DNA of 64,000 bases from Prochlorococcus marinus str. MIT 9401 (GCF_000760095.1 NZ_JNAR01000016.1:248001-312000), one strand, 5' to 3'. Shown: positions 16,028 through 24,568, counted from the stretch's first letter. The notes: generated by a model from the letters alone, not told the origin. Made by a program: numbers and translations.

Positions 16028-17284
16028 ATGAAAATATCTAGTCTTCAACAATATAGTGTCGTCACAGCAAACTATTGGGCATTTACGCTTACTGATGGAG
16101 CATTAAGAATATTAGTTGTTGGCCACTTTCATGCACTAGGTTATTCAACCCTGCAAATTGCTTTACTGTTTCTTTTCTACGAGTTTTTTGGAATAATTAC
16201 AAACCTTTATGGTGGCTGGATAGGAGCAAGATATGGTTTAAGGCTTACTTTATGGATAGGAACAATTCTCCAAATTATTGCTCTTTTCATGTTGATTCCT
16301 GTCAAAGATAATTGGCCAGTAATCCTTAGCGTCGCATACGTTATGTTGGCTCAAGCGCTCAGCGGAGTAGCAAAAGATCTAAATAAAATGAGTGCAAAAT
16401 GTGCAGTTAAATCAATAGTTACAAGTTCAGAAGAAAAAAATCAAAATAGTCAAAAACAATTATTTAAGTGGGTTTCAATTTTAACAGGATCTAAAAATGC
16501 GCTCAAGGGGGTTGGTTTCTTCTTAGGTGGACTTTTATATAAGATATTAGGCTTTAATAATGCTTTAAAAATAATGGGTTTGGGTCTTTGTGTCGCATTC
16601 TTTTTAACTTTGTGTCTTCCTAAAGATTCAGGGAAAATGAAAAGAAAACCTGTTTTTAAAGACCTTTTTTCCAAGTCTGAAGGTATAAATATTCTCTCAA
16701 GTGCTAGATTTTTCTTGTTTGGAGCAAGAGATGTCTGGTTTGTAGTTGCACTTCCTGTGTTTTTAGATATTTCTTTTGGATGGGATTATTTAAAAATAGG
16801 TCTTTTCTTGGGTGGATGGATAATAATCTACGGTTTCTTTCAAGTATTAGCTCCATTACTAAGAAAAGTATGGAGAAAAAAAACTAGTCCAACAAAAACA
16901 ACCGTTCAATTTTGGGGACTTATCTTGACAGTCATTCCATTATTTATTGCTTTAGCTTTAAACGGTGATAAATCATTAGGGCCTGTAATTGTAATTGGAT
17001 TAATAATATTTGGCTTTATTTTTGCAATGAATTCTTCTACTCATTCGTACTTAATTTTGGCTTATTCAGATAATGAAAAAGTAAGTTTAAATGTTGGTTA
17101 TTACTATATGGCTAATGCAGCTGGAAGATTATTAGGAACCTTACTATCTGGCTTATTATTTATGCTAGGCAGAAATGCCACTCTTGGTCTTCAATATTGT
17201 TTATATGCTTCAACTGCCTTGATTTTTATTGCATGGCTTACCAGTTCTAAATTACCTTCCTATTCTTCCAACAGCATCGATTGA
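16028..17284 (+). CDS. arsJ: ArsJ-type organoarsenical efflux permease
   Basis: A major-facilitator protein of 418 residues with about twelve spans, starting five bases after the gap remnant. The N-terminal segment (ANYWAFTLTDGALRILV) and the early FYEFFG stretch are characteristic of ArsJ, which exports 1-arseno-3-phosphoglycerate made by a partner GAPDH. Here the partner is broken, so the substrate would have to come from another GAPDH in the cell. The reading frame is intact. Its last 33 bases overlap the end of pstS on the other strand. Confidence 0.85.
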   Translation: MKISSLQQYSVVTANYWAFTLTDGALRILVVGHFHALGYSTLQIALLFLFYEFFGIITNLYGGWIGARYGLRLTLWIGTILQIIALFMLIPVKDNWPVILSVAYVMLAQALSGVAKDLNKMSAKCAVKSIVTSSEEKNQNSQKQLFKWVSILTGSKNALKGVGFFLGGLLYKILGFNNALKIMGLGLCVAFFLTLCLPKDSGKMKRKPVFKDLFSKSEGINILSSARFFLFGARDVWFVVALPVFLDISFGWDYLKIGLFLGGWIIIYGFFQVLAPLLRKVWRKKTSPTKTTVQFWGLILTVIPLFIALALNGDKSLGPVIVIGLIIFGFIFAMNSSTHSYLILAYSDNEKVSLNVGYYYMANAAGRLLGTLLSGLLFMLGRNATLGLQYCLYASTALIFIAWLTSSKLPSYSSNSID

Positions 17285-18223
17285 TTTTTTTAGAATTTCC
17301 CCTTTTAAAGGAACGAAGCCTAAAGCAGGAGCTTTTGATTGGTATTCATCACTTAGCAATTTATAGAACGTATCTTGAATTGCCTTAGTATTCCTGCCGT
17401 TACCTTTTTCATAAGCGAGTATCCAAGTCAAGGTTGCTATTGGATAAGCTCCTTTAGCAGTAGGATTCGGATTTTTACCAGCCAAGTTTTCATCAAGATT
17501 TATTCCATTTAAAGCTATTGCTCCTGACTCAGTATTGGGAGTAACGAATTCACCAGAAAGATTTTGAAGTGCAGCAGCTTTAACATTACCTTTAATATAT
17601 GACTGGTTTACATAACCAATTGCACCTGGAGTATTTTGTATAACACCGGCCACACCAGAATTGCCTTTAGCTCCTACTCCTGCAGGCCATTTAACAGATT
17701 TACCAGTACCAAGATTCCAAGTTTTAGAAAAAGCCTCCATAGAATTTGTAAAAGCTTTAGTAGTTCCTGAACCATCAGAACGATGAGCCCAAGTTAATTT
17801 ACCTGACTTGCATCCTAATTCCTTCCAATTTTTTATCATTCCCAACGCAACTTGAACAGCTTGTTCTTGTGTTAGTTTCAGGTCGCAGTCATAGTTATAT
17901 CCGAATGCAATTGTGCCTCCTACCATAGGTATTTGAACAAGCCCTCTTGTAACTTTCTCTATATCAGAATCTTTCATAGGATCATCTGATGCACCAAAAT
18001 TTACAGTTTCATCTATAAAGGCTTTTCTGCCAGACCCAGAACCTACTGCCTGATAATTAACTCTTGGTCCTCCAGATTTAGCTAAGTCAAAAAACCACCT
18101 AGTATAAATTTTTGATGGAAATGAAGCACCAGCTCCGCTCAATCTTTTTGAAGCAATCGCTGCTGGAGAGAAAACTAATGAGATAGCAGAAGAAATAATG
18201 AGAGCTTTCTTAAAAATGCTCAT
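17252..18223 (-). CDS. pstS: Phosphate-binding protein PstS
   Basis: The periplasmic receptor that feeds PstCAB. A signal peptide ends near residue 25 (AIAS); the phosphate-contacting segments GAGASFPS, GSGSG (about 62-66), FGASD and the RSDGSGTT loop (about 148-155) are all present. At 323 residues it is full length. Convergent with and overlapping arsJ by 33 bases at the 3' end. Two operator-like repeats lie 71-109 bases upstream of the start. Confidence 0.96.
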   Translation of the reverse strand: MSIFKKALIISSAISLVFSPAAIASKRLSGAGASFPSKIYTRWFFDLAKSGGPRVNYQAVGSGSGRKAFIDETVNFGASDDPMKDSDIEKVTRGLVQIPMVGGTIAFGYNYDCDLKLTQEQAVQVALGMIKNWKELGCKSGKLTWAHRSDGSGTTKAFTNSMEAFSKTWNLGTGKSVKWPAGVGAKGNSGVAGVIQNTPGAIGYVNQSYIKGNVKAAALQNLSGEFVTPNTESGAIALNGINLDENLAGKNPNPTAKGAYPIATLTWILAYEKGNGRNTKAIQDTFYKLLSDEYQSKAPALGFVPLKGEILKKSIDAVGRIGR

Positions 18224-18293
18224 AACATCGTTATGGTTGAAGATAATTCATTTATAACATCAAACATAAAGCCAAAAGCAAAGATTAAGAAAT

Positions 18294-18332
18294 ACATCAA
18301 AATATTTTGATATAATCAATAATTCTTGATAT
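18294..18332 (-). promoter_or_regulatory. Tandem ArsR-like operators upstream of pstS
   Basis: ACATCAA-N6-TTGATAT (18294-18313) and TAATCAA-N6-TTGATAT (18313-18332) repeat the arsR-gap operator design, with one exact half site each and a 19-base period. Their position upstream of pstS suggests that the same regulator acts on the phosphate receptor gene. Confidence 0.65.
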
Positions 18333-18389
18333 ATCTATTTTATTAGCTCAGCTAGCAATTTAAATTTCAATTAAATATCGACTCTTTAT

Positions 18390-18758
18390 TTAAAATTTAA
18401 TTTTTGTTGTTACTCTATTTTTATTTTGAGATTTGAATTCAAAAATTCCCGTATCAGTAAATATGGTCAACTCATCTCCAGATGTTTCTTCAATTGCAAT
18501 TCCCTCAGACTCTAAATTTTTTACATATACATTACCAATAAGTTTTAGGGATTTATCGTCCTTATCATAAGAAAGCTTGTCCGAATAAGCCTCAAAATTA
18601 CCATTACTACTCTTAATAACTACATTTCCCTTGGCCTCTAAATTACCTTCTAAAGTATTTGTTTGAGAATCAGATGTAATTGTGTAATTAATTAATTCCT
18701 CAGCAAAAGAATATTCAGCTAATAGAAATAAAAACAATGCAAGAAGTATGCTTTTCAT
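18390..18758 (-). CDS. LptA/OstA-like periplasmic protein
   Basis: A signal peptide (cleavage near residue 19, SFA) is followed by about 100 residues of alternating strand pattern with repeated NLEAKGNVVI and LIGNVYV motifs, typical of the beta-jellyroll LptA/OstA family, which carries lipopolysaccharide across the periplasm. It is shorter (122 residues) than E. coli LptA. Its start abuts the cytochrome gene stop, so the two are cotranscribed. Confidence 0.75.
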   Translation of the reverse strand: MKSILLALFLFLLAEYSFAEELINYTITSDSQTNTLEGNLEAKGNVVIKSSNGNFEAYSDKLSYDKDDKSLKLIGNVYVKNLESEGIAIEETSGDELTIFTDTGIFEFKSQNKNRVTTKIKF

Positions 18759-19112
18759 CTAATCCCAACCTTTTTCTGCATTTTGAATGATCCATTGGGC
18801 AAGAACCTTATCCTCACCAACCTTTAATTTATTTTTATAACCTTTCATAAAACCAATCCCATCATTAGCAATTTTTGTTAGTGAATTTACATCTGCTATT
18901 CCTCTTTTTTCAAGGTCGTAAAGTCTTAATGATTTGGATCCTTTAAGAACGACTGATCCACCCCTTACATGGCAGCCTGCACAAACATTTCTAAAAATTG
19001 TTTCTCCATCTTTAATATCAGAAGCCATTAGATATCCGTTTTGCGAAGAGGCTTGAAAAATAATTATTAAAGTTATTACAGGAATAACGAATAGAAATTT
19101 AAATATTTTCAT
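18759..19112 (-). CDS. c-type cytochrome, cytochrome c6-like
   Basis: A signal or anchor segment is followed by the heme-binding CAGCH motif and a downstream methionine (FMKGY) as candidate axial ligand; it ends in a class-I-cytochrome helix with tryptophans. I place the start at ATG 19112, which has GGTGGA upstream, rather than an in-frame TTG at 19136. Size fits the soluble lumenal electron carriers of the cytochrome c6 family; it is not clear that it is the main PetJ. Confidence 0.8.
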   Translation of the reverse strand: MKIFKFLFVIPVITLIIIFQASSQNGYLMASDIKDGETIFRNVCAGCHVRGGSVVLKGSKSLRLYDLEKRGIADVNSLTKIANDGIGFMKGYKNKLKVGEDKVLAQWIIQNAEKGWD

Positions 19113-19166
19113 TTGATTTGTTCCACCAAGAATCAATTTAGCAATTAATTCTGAATCTTGATCTAT

Positions 19167-20222
19167 CTACTTTAATAGCTCTACTGCTACAACAAGATTT
19201 CCTAATAATCCGTTCAAAATATTTAGTTGTTCTTTACTACCAAATGCTATTAATACCTGACCTGGTTGAAGTATGAAATTACCTCCAGGATTAGTAAACA
19301 ACTTTTCATTTTCTTTAATGGCTAATATTTTTGCACCACTCTTTTTGCCTATTCCAAGTTCAGAAAGTGATCTTTTCTCTGCTGTTTCAAAAAGACTAAT
19401 ATCATTACTTAATTCAAATTCCTCAATCTCACATTCACTTCCTGCAAGTAGATCAAGAAAATCAATAGCAATAGGTCTTAAAGCCATAGATGCCATTGCT
19501 CTTCCTGCAGCTATATAAGGACTCACAACTATACTTGCTCCAGCTAATCTCAACTTACTTGCAGCTTCTTCAGTTCCAGCTCTTGCAATTACTCTCATAG
19601 AACTTCTTATCCCTTTAGCACTTAAAACAACATATAAATTAGCAGCATCATTAGGTAAGGTAACGACCAAACTTTTGCATTTTTCTAATCCTGCCAGTTT
19701 TAAGGTCTCATCAAGAGTTGCATCAGCACAAAGAACTTCTAAACCATTTTCTTCAGCAATCTTTTTTCTATCTTCGTCGCTCTCAACCACAATAATTGGA
19801 ATATTTTGTGTTTTTATTTGGTTAGATATTTCCTGACCAACCCTCCCATATCCGCACAAAATTACATGATTTTCCATTTTTCTAAGAAGTCTTTTAAAAC
19901 GTAATTCGTTTACTCTTTGAAAATAGCCGGATTCGAATAATCTAACAGCTTTTTGAAAAGTAAATTGAATAAAGATCAATCCGCCAACGATTACCAAAAC
20001 AGTTACGATCCTGCCCTCAGGGCTTAAAGGTTGAACTTCTCCAAAACCAATAGTGGTTATTGTGATTAGAACCATCCATAAGCAATCACTCCATTCCCAT
20101 CCTTCTGTTATTCGATAGCCAATTGCACCTAAAAAAAACAGAAAGAATAAAGAATAAATAAGACCAAACCAAGGCCTTAAATAGTCTTTAATAAAATAGA
20201 ACTCAAATAATCTAAGCTTCAT
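19167..20222 (-). CDS. Potassium channel with RCK domain
   Basis: Two membrane spans flank a pore loop carrying the selectivity filter TIGFG (residues 57-61). From about residue 115 there is a Rossmann RCK/TrkA-N domain (GYGRVG) and then a TrkA-C domain up to residue 351. This is the MthK-like layout, a ligand-gated K+ channel in the cytoplasmic membrane. The filter has phenylalanine where many K+ channels have tyrosine, a known variant. Confidence 0.9.
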   Translation of the reverse strand: MKLRLFEFYFIKDYLRPWFGLIYSLFFLFFLGAIGYRITEGWEWSDCLWMVLITITTIGFGEVQPLSPEGRIVTVLVIVGGLIFIQFTFQKAVRLFESGYFQRVNELRFKRLLRKMENHVILCGYGRVGQEISNQIKTQNIPIIVVESDEDRKKIAEENGLEVLCADATLDETLKLAGLEKCKSLVVTLPNDAANLYVVLSAKGIRSSMRVIARAGTEEAASKLRLAGASIVVSPYIAAGRAMASMALRPIAIDFLDLLAGSECEIEEFELSNDISLFETAEKRSLSELGIGKKSGAKILAIKENEKLFTNPGGNFILQPGQVLIAFGSKEQLNILNGLLGNLVVAVELLK

Positions 20223-20405
20223 ATCCCTTATTATCGTTAACTATTCAAAAATTTCAAAAAAATTTTCTATTATGTTTCTAAAACTATTTATTTGTTTAAG
20301 TGAAATATATACAAAGCAGAATAATAATATTTATTTTCGTAGCTCTATGCATTAAACAAATGATTACTGTCTCAGGTCTTATTTAATGCTTCATTAAAAG
20401 TTAGT

Positions 20406-20537
20406 TTAGGGTTTTACTTGTACTGATTCAATAAGAAAATCAGAAGCTACTTTTAACCAATCCGCGACTGTAAGACGGAGATCAGGTTGAGAATATACAA
20501 GCGCGACAATGATTCCAACTAAGATTATCTTTACCAT
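20406..20537 (-). CDS. Small exported or membrane peptide (43 aa)
   Basis: A minus-strand ATG frame with a hydrophobic N-terminus (residues 3-14) followed by an amphipathic stretch. This may be a signal-anchored peptide. An 8-bp inverted repeat (GCATTAAA with TTTAATGC) lies downstream near 20348-20390 without a T-run. No family recognised. Confidence 0.5.
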   Translation of the reverse strand: MVKIILVGIIVALVYSQPDLRLTVADWLKVASDFLIESVQVKP

Positions 20538-20614
20538 GACAATTCAAATATTATTATGAATTAAAGCACAACTACTTAGTAAAAAGAACCTTAAATTTAT
20601 AAAAAATAGATTAA

Positions 20615-21013
20615 TTAAAATTTCTCTAATTGATTAAACAAGTATTCCACTCTTCTTAGGTTTACGCCTAAATCAGATTGCCCTAATCTTGCTGCAGATC
20701 TTATCTGAATAATTCCTTTTGATCTATCTACATAACTTCTTACATCAAGCTTTAAAATTTCGAGGTCATCTGGAAATCTAAAAATTAAGCTTCTACAAAC
20801 ACCTCTCCAATAATTTCTACCACTTTCAATAACTTCTGTACGAGGTAACCCTTCTGCCAGAGAAACAAGTTGAATAAACTTTTGATCTACATTTATTAGT
20901 TTCTTTTCAACTAAGACACTATTTAATGGATTAGTTATTGGAGCAAGACCTTGAATAGAGGAAACCATATTTTTTAAGAAATATATAGACGTTCTAACCG
21001 ATTTCACATACAA
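20615..21013 (-). CDS. DUF1499 family protein
   Basis: A protein of 132 residues with the DUF1499 pattern: a strand with VYVDRSKGIIQIRSAARLG-like sequence (here VDRSKGIIQIRSAARLGQSD) and a C-terminal RRVEYLFNQLE helix. These proteins are common in cyanobacteria and algae and have no established function. The true start may be the internal ATG about 16 residues in, as the first 15 residues are less well supported. Confidence 0.8.
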   Translation of the reverse strand: MYVKSVRTSIYFLKNMVSSIQGLAPITNPLNSVLVEKKLINVDQKFIQLVSLAEGLPRTEVIESGRNYWRGVCRSLIFRFPDDLEILKLDVRSYVDRSKGIIQIRSAARLGQSDLGVNLRRVEYLFNQLEKF

Positions 21014-21090
21014 AGTGAGAGAAAAAAAGTAAATAAATTCCTCATAAATTTAATCTCTTTATAAAGATTTCTTATTTTTTGATCAAAATT

Positions 21091-21228
21091 CTAAAATTTG
21101 AGATTTTTAATTGTTCTTTTTGATAGAGATGGTTGTCTACCTTTATTAATAGTTAGTTTCCTAACCCATAAAAAAACTCCAAGAAGCAAAAAAATTTCAA
21201 CAATAATTCCAACCTTTATTAGACTCAA
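21091..21228 (-). CDS. Single-span membrane protein (45 aa), TTG start
   Basis: The TTG start at 21228 has an AGAGGAT ribosome-binding sequence upstream, and the preceding gene's TGA overlaps it (TTGA), suggesting coupled translation. The product has one hydrophobic segment (about residues 4-22) followed by a strongly basic tail. It closes a three-gene minus-strand group. Confidence 0.6.
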   Translation of the reverse strand: MSLIKVGIIVEIFLLLGVFLWVRKLTINKGRQPSLSKRTIKNLKF

Positions 21229-21317
21229 CTTCTATCCTCTTTCTTCTTGTTGGTGCCTTCAATGTATGGCACAAGAATATTTAATAACCACTTTTTAAAT
21301 GTATTTAACACTTTCAT
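21225..21317 (-). CDS. Tiny basic protein (30 aa)
   Basis: An ATG frame beginning seven bases after the stop of the 127-aa gene and ending within the TTG start of the 45-aa gene. It has a short amphipathic helix with tryptophan and a lysine-rich tail. The tight packing on both sides supports it being translated. Confidence 0.5.
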   Translation of the reverse strand: MKVLNTFKKWLLNILVPYIEGTNKKKEDRS

Positions 21318-21324
21318 AATCTTT

Positions 21325-21708
21325 TTACTTGCCTTTTCTCCACAAACTCCTCCCTTTAATGAGATCCTCTATATTTGGCCAAGCTGCTATTAATTCTTTA
21401 AGTGCCTTTCTGTTAGGAGTATAGAAAACACATGACAATGCACTTAATACATAAAGTATGAACCATAACTTACTTTCTGAATAAGCTAAAACCAAAGAGA
21501 AAATAAAACTTCCAATAAAGAAAAAGAAAAATGACCTATTTAGTATTTCTAATGGAGTTCTTTTAAGTCTGTAAAATTTAATCTTTTTACCATCTTCTTT
21601 AGTACCTTTCTGAAATTTACTTTCGTACGAATTAATTATTTCTTCTTCGAGAACTTTTTCATACTCTAAATTATCAATTGGATCGCTTTGATCCTTTTTA
21701 TTTATCAT
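21325..21708 (-). CDS. Membrane protein with two spans (127 aa)
   Basis: An acidic N-terminal half of about 60 residues is followed by a hydrophobic hairpin (about residues 60-92) and a short C-terminal helix ending in a basic tail. First gene of a minus-strand group with two tiny genes. Resembles conserved unknown membrane proteins of picocyanobacteria; no functional family recognised. Confidence 0.7.
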   Translation of the reverse strand: MINKKDQSDPIDNLEYEKVLEEEIINSYESKFQKGTKEDGKKIKFYRLKRTPLEILNRSFFFFFIGSFIFSLVLAYSESKLWFILYVLSALSCVFYTPNRKALKELIAAWPNIEDLIKGRSLWRKGK

Positions 21709-21991
21709 TGGTTTCTATACAGTACAAATATGGTAACTAATTTAAGGTATTTTAAAAAGTATCAAATTTTATCTGTTAACTGGAGCTATACGAACAGATC
21801 ATGGTTTTGAAAATACTTCAAGATTGCCCTATTTATGAAAGATAAATTAGTCAAAATATTCTTTTTGATTTTCCCAAATCTTTCAGACATTTAAAACAAT
21901 CACTTCTATAAACTTGATAGCATTGATTAAATTAGGAAGCAATATCTAAATCTAGAGTTAAAATAGTTTAAAGATTTTAATAATAATCTAT

Positions 21992-22303
21992 ATGCAAAGG
22001 TATTTGATTTCCTACGAATTTACAGATGGCGAAGATCAAGAAGAAGGAGCAGAAATGCTAATTAATTGGTACGAATCAGGTGGTCCTCAAAACAGACCTG
22101 AAAACTATGAGGTTCATTCTTGGATTTTTATGGTTCAAAATGGGATTGGACATTCTGTAGTAAGTGCAGATTCTCTTGAGACAATTTGGAAGCAATGGCA
22201 TCCCTGGAGAAGGTTAATGGATATAAGTATTCAGCCGTGTATGGATCTTGATGAGACAGTCGGATTATTCAAAAAACAAAAAATGAATACACGAATAGTC
22301 TAA
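21992..22303 (+). CDS. DUF3303-like protein (103 aa)
   Basis: A small soluble protein beginning with YLISYEFTDGEDQEEGA and containing WIFMVQNGIGHSVVSADS, which fits the ferredoxin-like DUF3303 family seen in cyanobacteria and phages. No function is established. It stands alone with a 283-base gap upstream in which I see only very short frames. Confidence 0.7.
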   Translation: MQRYLISYEFTDGEDQEEGAEMLINWYESGGPQNRPENYEVHSWIFMVQNGIGHSVVSADSLETIWKQWHPWRRLMDISIQPCMDLDETVGLFKKQKMNTRIV

Positions 22304-22396
22304 AAGTATTTGACTTACAAATATAAATTTCTTTTTAGTAGCACCTAATACTACATACACATAACACTGCGTTAAAAAGGATAAGATTAGTTTTCT

Positions 22397-22591
22397 ATGA
22401 TGAATGATTCTTATCACATTTACTTCAAAGGAGAAATTCTTTTCAAGAATTTAAGTAAAGATGAATTTGAATTTGTTTGGGGAAAACTCTATACATCCTA
22501 TATAAATGCCCTAAATAAAGAGCTGACCTATGAATTAATTAGCGAAAACAATGTTATAGAGCCGGCCTTTAACCTTGAGCCATCTTACTAA
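22397..22591 (+). CDS. Small conserved-type hypothetical protein (64 aa)
   Basis: An ATG-started frame encoding an acidic soluble protein with several aromatic residues (SYHIYFKGEILFKNLSKDEF). Codon use and length are typical of picocyanobacterial small proteins. It lies convergent to the gene at 22612. Confidence 0.6.
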   Translation: MMNDSYHIYFKGEILFKNLSKDEFEFVWGKLYTSYINALNKELTYELISENNVIEPAFNLEPSY

Positions 22592-22611
22592 ATCAAGAAC
22601 TAATTCCTAGA

Positions 22612-22854
22612 TTATGAATAAAACAAGAAAAGCTGTCTCTCTTTTATTTTGAGGTACTCTTTCTCTTCTTTAGTTATATCTAAAGCAATTTTATTTGCCT
22701 CCAATTCTACATTCGAACTATAAGTTTCAAAGTTTTCCTCTCTTTTAAATAGGGCAACAATACCAATATCTGTTATGAACCAAATAAAATGATCAGTTTC
22801 TCCAATTGGCTCCTCTTTTAAGGAATCCAAAATCAAATCACAAGTTGAATCCAT
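22612..22854 (-). CDS. Small acidic hypothetical protein (80 aa)
   Basis: A minus-strand ATG frame. Strongly acidic, with a tryptophan-containing strand region (HFIWFITDIGIVALF) in the middle and a helical C-terminus. Only 21 bases from the 78-aa gene on the same strand, so probably in one transcript. Confidence 0.6.
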   Translation of the reverse strand: MDSTCDLILDSLKEEPIGETDHFIWFITDIGIVALFKREENFETYSSNVELEANKIALDITKEEKEYLKIKERQLFLFYS

Positions 22855-22875
22855 TTAATTAATCTTAGAGGGATT

Positions 22876-23112
22876 TTAATTGCCCCCATTGCAATACCTT
22901 ACGGCCTCAGAATTGGTGCCACCATCTTCAATAATTTCTGCAACACATTTATTAAAAAGTTTAGATTCCTTTTTTACTGAACAGAATCCAAAAGCAATTG
23001 CAGTTAATGCTATTGCCGATACGAAACTAGAACTCAGTTGTATAAAACCATAAGCAAACATAATATTTTTCTTTCCAGAACATTTTTTTGAATCCTTTTT
23101 TTCTTCTGTCAT
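22876..23112 (-). CDS. Single-span protein with cysteine tail (78 aa)
   Basis: A lysine-rich N-terminus, one hydrophobic segment (about residues 22-44) and a C-terminal part with three cysteines, ending in YCNGG. Probably an inner-membrane protein with a disulfide-capable outer tail. Unknown family. Confidence 0.6.
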   Translation of the reverse strand: MTEEKKDSKKCSGKKNIMFAYGFIQLSSSFVSAIALTAIAFGFCSVKKESKLFNKCVAEIIEDGGTNSEAVRYCNGGN

Positions 23113-23643
23113 TTTGAGTGATTAACTTATTCAAATTTATTTGATTAATTTTAGGTTTAAGAAATATTTGCATAGAGAAAACCGTATTAAACAACTTTTA
23201 ATCATCTATGACAAAAATTAAAAATTTCAAGTTTAGATTGATTTTTCTTCACTTTAATTTTCAATTTGACACATGATAAAGAAAAAACTTTTTAAATTTT
23301 TTATCAACATAAGCTTCAAGTATAGATATTTTAACTTATTTAAAAAATAATGATCCCACAGTTATAACAAGAGATTATGCTATTTTTTAAAGTATATTTT
23401 ATTTTTTTTGATAAAGCATTAATACTTAAAAATTTTTCCAGAAAAGCTTGTTTTGATAATGCTCCCGAAGAGTTATCCACTTTTTAAGCGTTTTTCAACA
23501 GGTTTTTCCACAATATGTTGATTAAATTTGAATTTCTATGTGCAAAATAAAATATTATCTTCTTTTAAGAAAAAAATATCCACAATTTTTTTTTGGGATC
23601 ACTATCATTTTTTTGTCTTTAAATAATTTCAAGTAATAATCTT
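23113..23643. other. A/T-rich gap with three DnaA-box-like 9-mers
   Basis: No convincing gene in 531 bases. Three same-strand sequences each differ by one base from the DnaA box TTATNCACA: TTATCCACT (23473-23481), TTTTCCACA (23504-23512) and ATATCCACA (23576-23584). They lie in a 112-base stretch preceded by very A/T-rich sequence. This looks like a DnaA-binding locus, but the chromosomal origin of these organisms is normally beside dnaN, which is not here. Confidence 0.45.
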
Positions 23644-23769
23644 ATGAATCTAAAAGAGACAAAAAAGGATTTAAATTCCGAAATCAAAAAAGAGTTAGGA
23701 AAATCTAGGCTTAAAGTTCTTACTAATGAAAATGATTTTTTAGTTAAAAACCTCAAGAAGGCTGGATGA
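23644..23769 (+). CDS. Tiny charged protein (41 aa)
   Basis: An ATG frame encoding a lysine/glutamate-rich helical peptide, starting 60 bases after the last DnaA-box-like site. Its composition recalls the 57-aa protein at 27565. About 290 bases of apparently empty A/T-rich sequence follow. Confidence 0.4.
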   Translation: MNLKETKKDLNSEIKKELGKSRLKVLTNENDFLVKNLKKAG

Positions 23770-24058
23770 ACTACTAGAACTTAAAAAATTATTTTTTAAA
23801 CAATAAATTTATAAACTTACTTCCTGAGACAAATAATATTCTTGAATGATCACCCCAAAAAATTTAATTTTAAGAAATATAAAATTTCTATTAAATATAC
23901 AATTTAATACTCTTTATACCAAACATATAAAATAAATCCTAGTTATATTATTCAAATCTCAGTAAGAGATCAGATTAGAAATATAAACGGGAAACTCAAA
24001 TTTTTAATTCATTAAAAAATTCCCTTTTCAAGTATTCGCATCATAGTTTCAATAAAAA

Positions 24059-24310
24059 ATGAATATTCAAGAACTTAAATTCAACTACAAAAAGCTTTTA
24101 AACAAAGCTGCAAAAGCAAACGGCCGTAAAGAAACTGTTTCTTACTTAAAAGGTGCTGCTAAAATTAAATCAAAAATCTATTCGAAGACTAAAGTAAATT
24201 GCTTTAGATGTAATGGAGCAGGTTTTCTAAGAATTTCATTAGATGAGACTAAAACATGTCTATCTTGCTACGGAAAGGGTTTTTTAATTAAAGAAATTCA
24301 GCAAGTTTAA
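24059..24310 (+). CDS. Small zinc-ribbon protein (83 aa)
   Basis: The N-terminal half is a basic helical region; residues about 52-75 hold a pair of DnaJ-like zinc-finger repeats (CFRCNGAGF and CLSCYGKGF), enough to bind one zinc ion. This could bind protein or nucleic acid. It is the first of a run of closely spaced plus-strand genes. Confidence 0.65.
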   Translation: MNIQELKFNYKKLLNKAAKANGRKETVSYLKGAAKIKSKIYSKTKVNCFRCNGAGFLRISLDETKTCLSCYGKGFLIKEIQQV

Positions 24311-24319
24311 AAATTGTTT

Positions 24320-24475
24320 ATGAAAGATCTCATTCAAGCGCACAAAAAATTAATTAAAACAGTAAAAGAACAAATGGGATTTTCTGATTATGGGATGTAT
24401 TGGTTAGCTTTCCTGGAAGGGGGTCTAACTATATGGCTGCTGGATAGAATATTTTTCCACTGGTTAAAGTTTTAA
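24320..24475 (+). CDS. Small membrane-associated protein (51 aa)
   Basis: An ATG nine bases after the zinc-ribbon gene. The product has an amphipathic basic N-terminal helix and a tryptophan-rich hydrophobic C-terminal segment (about residues 26-51). Probably translated with its upstream neighbour. Not recognised. Confidence 0.55.
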   Translation: MKDLIQAHKKLIKTVKEQMGFSDYGMYWLAFLEGGLTIWLLDRIFFHWLKF

Positions 24476-24568
24476 TTTTTATTGAGGTAAAAAACATCTC
24501 TCTGCAGGTATTAAATAAATTAGTTTATCGAAACCATAAGAAAAGTTGTAGGATGGTAAAAAACTAAT

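Noticed and set aside
20348-20390. 8-bp inverted repeat as a terminator
   Set aside because: No T-run follows on either strand and the loop is long; left as an unexplained hairpin.
23113-23643. Chromosomal origin of replication
   Set aside because: DnaA-box-like sites are present, but there is no dnaN or dnaA gene next to them and the sites are imperfect, so only a DnaA-binding locus is suggested.
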